A stretch of DNA of 64,000 nucleotides from Tenacibaculum sp. M341 (GTDB lineage: Bacteria; Bacteroidota; Bacteroidia; Flavobacteriales; Flavobacteriaceae), in the NCBI RefSeq assembly GCF_004337695.1, contig NZ_SJXJ01000007.1, forward strand, positions 49,009 through 113,008. Reading direction: 5' to 3'. The position numbers and the translations under genes are program-made. The notes under the pieces were generated by a model, which worked only from the letters and a program-made list of their open reading frames with translations, was not told where the DNA came from and searched no databases. Position 1 is the first letter of the stretch. The number at the start of each line of letters is the position of its first letter. Of the stretch, positions 53,752-63,000 are shown piece by piece.

Positions 53752-54681
53752 ATGAGAATGACAATAAAAACATATTTACTATTAATATTTCTGATGGCGA
53801 TAAGTCTTTGTGAAGCGCAGCAAGATGCTCAATATACTCAATATATGTATAATACAATAAGTGTAAATCCGGCATATGCAGGAAATAAAGGAACATTAAA
53901 TGTTACAGCTTTATACAGAAATCAATGGCAGGGATTAGAAGGGGCACCTACAACTCAAACATTAGCTATAGATACGCCTATTGGTTGGTTAGAGCAATTC
54001 GGTTTAGGTGTATCGATTATTAATGAACAAATAGGACCAACTTCTGAAACATATTTTAATATAGATTTTTCATATAAAATTCCTGTTTCGGAAGAAGGAG
54101 AATTAAGTTTAGGGTTGAAAGGTGTAGCTCATTTGTTGAGTGTAGATTTTGAAAAGTTAAACTTGTTTGATGTAAATGATACTAGTTTTAGTAGTAGTAT
54201 CAATAATAAGTTTAGTCCTAATGTTGGAATAGGTGTTTATTACAATACAGATAAGTTTTATTTAGGTATGAGTGTGCCAAACTTATTAGAGATAAATCAT
54301 TTAAAAGAGAGTCAAACTTTAGGGCAAGAACGGATAAATTATTATTTCATTACTGGTTATGTTTTTGATATTAATAAAAATGTAAAATTTAAACCTGCAT
54401 TATTAACTAAGTTGGTTTTTGGAACTCCTTTACAAATAGATGTATCAGCGAATTTTATGTTGTATGAAAAGTTAACCATGGGCTTAGCGTATCGCTGGAG
54501 TGCTGCTGTAAGTGCTCTAGTAGGAGTAAAAATAACTGATTCTTTAACTTTAGGTTTTGCTTATGATAGAGAAACTACTGAGTTAGGTAATACTCAGTTT
54601 AATAGTGGTAGTTATGAGGCAATGTTACGATATGAATTACCCAAAATAGGAATAAGAAGATTAACACCTCGTTTTTTTTAA
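53752..54681 (+). CDS. PorP/SprF-family T9SS outer-membrane protein
   Basis: The ATG at 53752 gives 309 residues with a signal ending near LCEAQQ. The open frame begins with TTG at 53740, which is unlikely, and a further ATG lies at 53758. DAQYTQYMYNTISVNPAYAGNKG is the unmistakable PorP/SprF start. The rest is a beta-barrel with alternating strands ending MLRYELPKIGIRR. These proteins bind T9SS cargo with type B sorting domains and deliver or anchor it at the surface. It is followed by an OmpA-family gene 11 bp later and then by the giant cargo gene, so it is probably the dedicated partner. Confidence 0.92.
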   Translation: MRMTIKTYLLLIFLMAISLCEAQQDAQYTQYMYNTISVNPAYAGNKGTLNVTALYRNQWQGLEGAPTTQTLAIDTPIGWLEQFGLGVSIINEQIGPTSETYFNIDFSYKIPVSEEGELSLGLKGVAHLLSVDFEKLNLFDVNDTSFSSSINNKFSPNVGIGVYYNTDKFYLGMSVPNLLEINHLKESQTLGQERINYYFITGYVFDINKNVKFKPALLTKLVFGTPLQIDVSANFMLYEKLTMGLAYRWSAAVSALVGVKITDSLTLGFAYDRETTELGNTQFNSGSYEAMLRYELPKIGIRRLTPRFF

Positions 54682-54692
54682 AAAAAGTAAAA

Positions 54693-56444
54693 ATGATCAT
54701 AGAAAATTTATTTAAAAAGCTGTTTTTTTTAGGTGTGTTTATATGTTTTCATACTTCAATTTTTTCTCAAAAGAAAATGATGAATAAAGGGAATAATCAG
54801 TATGAAAGGTACGAATATATTAATGCTCAGAATACTTATTTAAAAGTGGTTGAAACAGGATTTAAAAGTTCAGAGCTTTTTAAAAAACTAGGTAATAGTT
54901 ATTATTTTAATAGTCAGTTTGAAAATGCATCTAAATGGTATAAAAAGTTATTGGAGAATTATGAAACTACAATTAAAACAGAATATTTCTATAGGTATGC
55001 ACAAACATTAAAAACTGTAGGGAATTATAAAGAAGCAGATTTATATATGCACAGGTTTGCAAGAATAAACCCAGAAGATAAAAGAGCAAAACTATTTCTT
55101 AAAAAGCAAGACTATTTGCAAAAAACAAATGATAGTATAGAGAAATTTAAGATAATTAATTTGGCTATGAATTCTTCTTTTACAGATTTTGGAACTGCAT
55201 TTTATGATAATCAAGTCATTTTTAGTTCATCTAGACAAGCAGAATCAGAAGATCAAAATGTCCATGAGTGGAATAAAGAGGTGTATTTAGATTTTTATAT
55301 AGGAAAGCCAGATCCAAGTACTGGAGAATTGTATGAGATTAAAAAATGGGAAGAGAACTTTAATAGTGAACTTCATGAATCGACACTTGTTTTTACAAAA
55401 GATAAAAAAACAGTTTATTTTACAAGAAATAATGAAGATGGAGGAAGTAATGATAGACTTTCTGAAAAAAGAAAAATTAAAACAAATAGACTAAAAGTAT
55501 ATCGATCTAAATTGAATGAAAACGGAGAATGGTCAATTCCTGAGGCTTTACCTTTTAATAGCGATTCATATTCTGTTGCACATCCTACATTAAGTGTTGA
55601 TGAACAAAAAATGTACTTTTCTTCTGATATGCCTGGAGGAGTAGGTGAGTCTGATCTTTATGAAGTAACAATAAATGCTGACGGAACTTTTGGTACCCCT
55701 CAAAATTTAGGATTACTCATCAATACAGAAGGTAAAGAAACCTTTCCTTTTATAAGTGCTAATAACAATTTCTATTTTTCTTCAGATGGTCACGTAGGTC
55801 TAGGAGGTTTAGATGTTTTTACTATAAACAAGTTTGATAAAAAAGAACAGTGGGAAATAAAAAATATAGGGAAACCAATAAATAGTAGAGCTGATGATTT
55901 TGCTATCATTGTTAATGATGAAATGGGGAAGGGGTATTTTTCATCCAGTAGAAGTGAAGGAAAAGGGAAAGATGATATATATAGCTTTTCTTATTTAGAA
56001 ATTAAGAAAAAAGAAGAACCTAAAATAGAAAAAGACACTTTGAAAATTCCTGAAATTACAGAGATAAAAAAAGGTGATGATTTAGGAAAAACAATAGAAT
56101 TAAATCCAATTTATTTTGATTTAGATAAATCTTTTATCAGACCAGATGCAGCTTTAGAGTTAGATAAAATTGTAACTGTTTTAAAAAAGTATCCAAAAAT
56201 TAAAATTCAAGTAAGATCTCATACAGATAGTAGAGCAATTTGGTATTATAATACCGCTTTAAGTAAGAGAAGGGCTAAGAGTACACGAGCATATTTAATA
56301 AAGAATGGAATTAATTCAAGCAGAATTTCAAGTAGAGGTTTTGGAGAGTCTAGGTTATTAAATAAATGTAAAGATTATGTAGTCTGTACAGAAGAAGAAC
56401 ATCAACTAAATAGAAGAAGTGAGTTTATAGTATTAGAAAAGTAA
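54693..56444 (+). CDS. OmpA-family protein with TPR and PD40 propeller
   Basis: The protein has 583 residues. A signal peptide (to IFSQ, about residue 28) is followed by TPR-like helices (YINAQNTYLKVVETGFKSS, FENASKWYKKLLENYE) to ~140. A WD40-like/PD40 propeller follows at ~150-430 (SSDMPGGVGESDLYEV, FSSDGHVGLGGLDVF). The C-terminal OmpA domain (~470-583) reads YFDLDKSFIRPDA, VRSHTDSRA and NRRSEF and would bind peptidoglycan. This architecture commonly follows PorP/SprF genes in flavobacteria and may anchor the secretion or adhesin complex to the wall. A terminator starts at its stop codon. Confidence 0.9.
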   Translation: MIIENLFKKLFFLGVFICFHTSIFSQKKMMNKGNNQYERYEYINAQNTYLKVVETGFKSSELFKKLGNSYYFNSQFENASKWYKKLLENYETTIKTEYFYRYAQTLKTVGNYKEADLYMHRFARINPEDKRAKLFLKKQDYLQKTNDSIEKFKIINLAMNSSFTDFGTAFYDNQVIFSSSRQAESEDQNVHEWNKEVYLDFYIGKPDPSTGELYEIKKWEENFNSELHESTLVFTKDKKTVYFTRNNEDGGSNDRLSEKRKIKTNRLKVYRSKLNENGEWSIPEALPFNSDSYSVAHPTLSVDEQKMYFSSDMPGGVGESDLYEVTINADGTFGTPQNLGLLINTEGKETFPFISANNNFYFSSDGHVGLGGLDVFTINKFDKKEQWEIKNIGKPINSRADDFAIIVNDEMGKGYFSSSRSEGKGKDDIYSFSYLEIKKKEEPKIEKDTLKIPEITEIKKGDDLGKTIELNPIYFDLDKSFIRPDAALELDKIVTVLKKYPKIKIQVRSHTDSRAIWYYNTALSKRRAKSTRAYLIKNGINSSRISSRGFGESRLLNKCKDYVVCTEEEHQLNRRSEFIVLEK

Positions 56445-56477
56445 GAATGTAAGTCAGTCACATTCCCCCTTTTTTTA
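56445..56477 (+). terminator. Terminator after the OmpA-family gene
   Basis: GAATGT/ACATTC (56445-56450 with 56460-56465) is followed by CCCCC and seven T. The stem is short but starts directly after the stop codon. Confidence 0.55.
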
Positions 56478-56553
56478 GTGTAGAGTTTTATTCCGGGGAT
56501 TTTGATAAAATTTCTACACCCATGAGACCATTGTGAAAACAATGGTCTTTTTT
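56478..56553 (+). terminator. Two further hairpins in tandem
   Basis: An imperfect long hairpin (GTGTAG at 56478-56483 with CTACAC at 56514-56519, extended by GTTTTAT/ATAAAAT) is followed by GACCATTG/CAATGGTC (56526-56533 with 56540-56547) and T6. The second is a standard terminator. Confidence 0.6.
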
Positions 56554-56850
56554 GATAGATAGATAGGTAGTATAGTTATTATCAACTGAAACATGTCTTT
56601 TAGTTTTAAAAAGAATAAACAGCATCAATAATATGAAGTCATTTTTATATAAGAGAATAACATTTTTTTTAATGTTTATCTGCTAGTACTGTGTCTTAAT
56701 TTTTATTATCAATAATACTGGTGATTGATACAAAAAAGTATACTAATTAAAGTGATTTTTGTCGTGTTTTTTACTGTAAAAAAGAGAAAATAATACTTTT
56801 CATTTTGTTCTGTTTTCTAAGATGCTAAAGTCTGGGTTTTTGTTGCTAAA
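56554..56850. other. Non-coding leader region upstream of the operator
   Basis: About 300 bp of AT-rich DNA holds no plausible gene. It separates the terminators of the porP-ompA operon from the operator of the giant gene. I see nothing else recognisable in it. Confidence 0.4.
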
Positions 56851-56879
56851 TGTTCATTCTTGTTCACCTTTTGTCTACC
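56851..56879 (+). promoter_or_regulatory. Direct-repeat operator before the giant protein gene
   Basis: Three half-sites lie in a row: TGTTCATT (56851), TGTTCACC (56861) and TGTCTACC (56872), spaced 10 and 11 bp, one helical turn each. The last ends 31 nt before TAGTTTTG (56911-56918). Confidence 0.55.
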
Positions 56880-56910
56880 TTTTTTTTAATCATTTCTTTA
56901 TTTCAGTATT

Positions 56911-56918
56911 TAGTTTTG
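56911..56918 (+). promoter_or_regulatory. -7 element of the giant protein gene
   Basis: TAGTTTTG fits TAnnTTTG. No -33 TTTG lies 19-20 nt upstream; instead the direct repeats end just upstream, as expected for an activator-dependent promoter. The predicted leader to the ATG is about 145 nt. Confidence 0.5.
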
Positions 56919-57071
56919 TGCTTAAAATAAAAGAAAACAGTTGCTTTTAGGAAGTTAGGTTGCTATAGTTGTTTTTGAGATTTGTATCAGTTTTTTTGAG
57001 AATAAAAATCGAAAGTGCATAGATGATTTTAAGTTAAACTAGACTGTTTTTTTTAGAAAGAGGTTAAAATT

Positions 57072-60000
57072 ATGAGTAAAACGATTTCTGTTATTTTAAA
57101 AGTGTTTTTTATAGCAATATGTGTGGGGTTATTATCTTTTTCTTCAATTGCTAAAAATAGTTTGTTTCCTAAAAATGAAATTATATTAGGTACAGACGTA
57201 GAAAAAAATAAAGTAGCTATTAAATCTACTGATGATAAAAAAGTATTTACTGTCAGTACATGTATAGAAAGTACAATTGAAACAGTAAATACAGAAGCTG
57301 TATTTTCATTTGATAATACAACAAACGATGAAGACGGAACAAATAATCCTGATATAACCTCATCAATTATTTTTGATATGGATAATATTGCAGGAGGAAG
57401 TTCTTTAGTATTTGACGGGGCTACAGAAATGGGCTTTCAACCTAGCTCAGCCGCAGATACTTTTGGTAGAACATTTAGAAATGTATCTGTTGGTTTTTGG
57501 ATAAAACCAGATGCAGCTATACTAACAACAAATGAAGTTTTATATGAAGAAGGTGGTGCTAATGTTGGTTTTATAATTTATAGAGAAGTAACAACTGGAA
57601 ACATTGTTACAAGAATAAGAAATGGAGTAAGATCAGTTATAATTGCTGATTTTGCATATCCTGCGGATAATGATTGGCATCATGTAGCTTTTACATTTAA
57701 TAACGGTAGAGGTGTTACTTATTTAGATGGAGAAATAGGAGGTGATGTTACTGTTTCAACTACTCAAATGCCTGCTCATTTGAATGCTAGTGGCTTTGGT
57801 AATGTATATGGAAGCTCACATATAGCATCAGATTTTTCAACTAATTTTGGAAGCTATCAAGGTAAAATGGATGAAGCTTTTTATAGTTATAATACCATTA
57901 GAGGAGGGCAAATTTTACAATACATACAATGTTTAAAAGGAAGTGCTATTGGTGATTCAAATCCAATTTTATGTCCAGATGTAGCTTTTCAAACAAATAG
58001 TGGTGAATATTACAGTATCGATTTAGCATCTGGTGAAACCATACAACAAACAGTTACAAATACAGTATTTACGAATACTTTTGCAGCGGGTTTCAACGAG
58101 AACGATGGTTTGATATATTCTCTGACTGCTGACCAAATAACAATCACCGAGATAGAAGAAACAGCGCCTAAAACTTATGAATTTACCAATCACAAAGCGG
58201 GTCCAGTAGTTGGTCTCCCTCCTAGTGTTAATTATGTAGCAGGTGATGTGTATGATAATAAATTATATGTTAAAACCACTTCGCTCCGTGCTATATATGA
58301 AATAGATATAGATAATACCTCTCCAACCTACTTAACACTTACTAATACAATTCTTTTAAGTAATAATATAGCTATTGGAGATTTTGTGGTTTCTAATGGA
58401 ATATTGTATACTGTAGCGGAAGATGGAAATGCGTATACGATTGATTTAACTACAGGTAATGTAACTAGCCTTAGAAGAGTATCTGGTGTGGCGCCTCCAT
58501 TGGCGGGAATGTTTATGGATGGAGAAGGGTTCGTATATGCTATTAACAACACTACTGGTATAATTTACAGATTAGATGTTAGTGGGGCTTTCCCAAAAGT
58601 TGTAGAATTTTCCAATACAATCACCATGGGACCTAATGATGGTATTTTTTGTAAAAGCAATATCTTCAATTTTGATTTTGGAGATGCTCCTGATTCCTAT
58701 GGAATAACATTGGTAAATTCAGGAAATGGTGGCCCAAGACATTTAATTACAAATTATGATGCAATAAATTATACGTCTGACTTAAATTTAGGAGCTACGA
58801 TAGATAGAGAAACCGATGGTTTTGTTAGTTTGGCTAGTGGAGATAATAATGATGAAACTGTTGATGAAGATGCCTTAACTACCATTCAGGATATTGATAG
58901 GAATGCAACTTCACATACCATAACTATCCCTTATGTAAATAACACTGGAAGTGATGCTATTATTTATGCTTGGATAGATTTTGATAGAAACGGAACTTTT
59001 GATGATAATGAAGAGTTTACAAGCACCACAGCAAGTTCTGGTGCTACTTCTGCAGTTTTAAATTGGACTTTTCCTAGTGATATTACTTTAGGAAATACAT
59101 ACATGCGATTTCGTATTACATCAGATGCATTAACAGACACAACTTCTGGAAATACAGATGATAGAGCTTTAGGTTTTGCTAGCAATGGTGAAGTTGAAGA
59201 TTATGCTGTTAGAATAGATGGAGGAGGAAATATAAGTACTTGTTTAATAGATTATATAAGAGTTGATAATACTGAGGCTGTATTTTCATTTGATAATACG
59301 ACTAACGATGAAGATGGAACAAATAACCCTGATGTTACTTCATCAATTACTTTCGATACAGATAATATTGCAGGCGGAAGTTCTTTAGTTTTTGATGGAA
59401 CTACAGAAATGGGCTTTCAACATAGTACAACTACAGAAACTTTTGGAAGAGCCTTTAGAAACGTATCTGTTGGTTTTTGGATAAAACCAGATTCAAATGC
59501 ACCTACAACAAATCAAATGTTGTATGAAGAAGGAGGTAATGGTGCTGGATTAGCAATTTTTAGAGCAATAACTACTGGAAATATTACGGTAAGAATACGT
59601 AACGGAGTAACCTCAGCTTTAGTTGCTGATTTTGAATGTCCTACAGATGATGAGTGGCATCATATTGCTTTTACATTTAATAACGGTAGGTGTTTATCAT
59701 ATTTAGATGGCGAGTTAGAAGGCGAGGTAACTGTATCTTCAACTCAAATCCCTGCACATTTAGACGATAGTGGATTTGGAGGAGTATATGGAGGTTTACA
59801 CGCAGCTATGGATGTAACAACTCCTTTTGGTGGTTATGAAGGTAAAATGGATGAAGCTTTTTATGGTTATAATACATTTTCTGGAGGACAAATTTTACAA
59901 TATGTGCAATGTACAACGGGCACTGTCATTGGTGATTCAAATCCAACATTATGTGCTACAGCTCTTTTTCAAGTAGCTGCTGGTGAATTCTATGAAATTA

Positions 60001-63000
60001 ATTTATTTACAGGAGCTTCTGTTCAGCAAACAGTCACAAATGAAGTATATTCAACTTCTAATGCATATGGATACAATGAAAACGATGGTCTTAGTTATTC
60101 TTTAGTAGGTCAAGATAAAGTTATCATTTCCGAAATGGTAGAAACTGTCGCTGGTTTTGAATTTACCAATCATTTAGTTGGACCTATAATGGGTATTCCT
60201 ATAGCAGGAAAACTATATGTTGCAGGAGATGTTTCCGAGAATAAACTATATGTAAAGTCAGTTGTAGATTCAGAAATTCATGAAATAGATATAGACCCAA
60301 CTTCACCTACCTATTTAACGGTTACCAATACCATTACAATTAGTCCTACTCTCAGTGTTCAAACTGCTGATATAGTTGTAAATGATGATACCGTATTTTT
60401 AGTTGGAATTAATCAAGTTGCGTATTCTGTAGATTTAACTACGGGGGCACTCACTACTTTAGGTGCTGTTCCTTACCCTGTTGGTACTGGTTCGGTGTCT
60501 GATATATTTGGTGCTATGTTTATGGATGCAGATGAATTCATTTATGGTGTTCAAAATAATACAGGAATCGTTTATAGAATGGATTTAAATGTTTCTCCAC
60601 CAACTATTGTAGAATTTTCAACAAGTGTCCCGACGGCTACTAACGACGGATTAGCCTGTAAAAATGCTCGTGTTAATTTAGATTATGGAGACGCACCAGA
60701 TTCATACGGAACAGTATTAGTTGCCAGTGGGGTTGGAGGACCAAGACATTTAATAAACAACTACGATGAAGTAAATAATACCTCAAGTTTATCATTAGGA
60801 AGTACTGTAGATTCTGAGACAGATGGATTTGATAGTTTGGCTATTGGAGATGATAACGATGGAATAAATGATGAAGATGCTTTAGCTTTAATTCCAAATA
60901 TTGATATAAATTCAAGTAGTTATACTTTAAACATCCCCTATGTAAATACTACAGGAGTTGATGCTACTATTTATGCTTGGATAGATTTTGATAGGAATGG
61001 AACTTTTGAAGATAATGAAGAGTTTACAAGTACTGTAGCTTCTTCAGGAGGAACTTCAGCTTTATTAATTTGGTCTTTTCCTGCGGATATTACCTCAGGA
61101 ACAACGTATATGCGATTTCGTATTACATCTGATGTATTAACAGATACAACTTCTGGAGGAATCGATGATAGGGCTCTTGGTCCTGCAAATGATGGAGAAG
61201 TTGAAGATTATGAAGTTGAGATAATAGATTGTTCAGGTGTAGTTCCAACTGTAGGAACAGTAACGCAACCGACATGTACAACACCTACAGGTAGTTTTCA
61301 AATCACAAGCTTTAGTTCAGGTGATACCTATACATTTTCACCAAGTGTGGTCAATATTTCTTCAACAGGATTAGTAACAGCAAATCCAGGAAGTTATACT
61401 TTTACAGTAACCGATACAGATGGTTCAGGGTGTACTTCTAGTTCTAGTGCAACAATAGTTGTAAATTTATTACCAATAACACCTGCTGCGCCATTAGCAA
61501 CACATACCGATCCAACCTGTACAGTTTTAACAGGAAGTATCAATGTCACAAGTCCAGTAGCGACTTCCACGTATACCTTAACAGGAATTACACCAGTGGT
61601 AGCCGCTCAAACGGGTACTAGTTTTTCAAGTTTACAACCAGGAACTTATGAGTTAACGGAGACCAATGCTAGCGGCTGTATTTCAGCTGCGACTACGATT
61701 GTTATAGATCCATTGTTGCCAGTTCCTGTAGCTCCAAGTGCTACACATGTAGATCCAACCTGTACAGTTTTAACAGGAAGTGTTAATGTTACGAGTCCAG
61801 TAGCGACTTCTACGTATACTTTAACAGGAATTACACCAGTAGTAGCTGCTCAAACGGGTACTAGTTTTTCAAGTTTACAACCAGGAACTTATGAGTTAAC
61901 AGAGACCAATGCCAGTGGATGTATTTCTGCTGCGACTACGATTGTTATAGATCCATTGTTGCCAGTCCCTTTAGCTCCAAGTGCTACACATGTAGATCCA
62001 ACGTGTACAGTTTTAACAGGAAGTATCAATGTTACAAGTCCAGTAGCGACTTCTACGTATACTTTAACAGGAATTACACCAGTGGTAGCTGCTCAAACGG
62101 GTACTAGTTTTTCAAGTTTACAACCAGGAACTTATGAGTTAACAGAGACCAATGCAAGTGGATGTATTTCAGCTGCAACTACGATTGTTATAGATCCATT
62201 GTTACCAGTTCCTCTAGCTCCAAGTGCTACACATACCGATCCAACCTGTACAGTTTTAACAGGAAGTATCAATGTTACAAGTCCAGTAGCGACTTCTACG
62301 TATACCTTAACAGGAATTACTCCAGTGGTAGCTGCTCAAACGGGTACTAGTTTTTCAAGTTTACAACCTGGTACTTATGAGTTAACGGAGACCAATGCCA
62401 GTGGATGTATTTCAGCAGTGACTACGATTGTTATAGATCCATTGTTACCAGTTCCTGTAGCTCCAAGTGCTACACATGTAGATCCGACGTGTACAGTTTT
62501 CACAGGAAGTGTGAATGTTACGAGTCCTGTAGCGACTTCAACATATACCTTAACAGGAATAACTCCTGTAGTAGCTGCTCAAACGGGTACTAATTTTTCA
62601 AGTTTACAACCTGGTACTTATGAGTTAACGGAGACCAATGCCAGTGGCTGTATTTCTACTGCGACTACTATTGTTATAGATCCATTGTTACCAGTTCCTG
62701 TTGCTCCAAGTGCTACGCATGTAGATCCAACCTGTACAGTTTTAACAGGAAGTGTCAATGTTACAAGTCCAGTAGCGACTTCTACGTATACCTTAACAGG
62801 AATTACTCCAGTGGTAGCTGCTCAAACAGGTACTAGTTTTTCAAGTTTACAACCAGGTACTTATGAGTTAACGGAGACCAATGCCAGTGGCTGTGTTTCA
62901 GCTTCGACTACTATTGTTATAGATCCATTATTACCAGTTCCTGTAGCCCCAAGTGCTACGCATGTAGATCCAACGTGTACAGTTTTAACAGGAAGTGTGA

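Noticed and set aside
58328-59185. Two minus-strand frames of 73-74 codons inside the giant gene
   Set aside because: They lie opposite the propeller and GEVED segments of the long plus-strand frame and show no motif or start context of their own.
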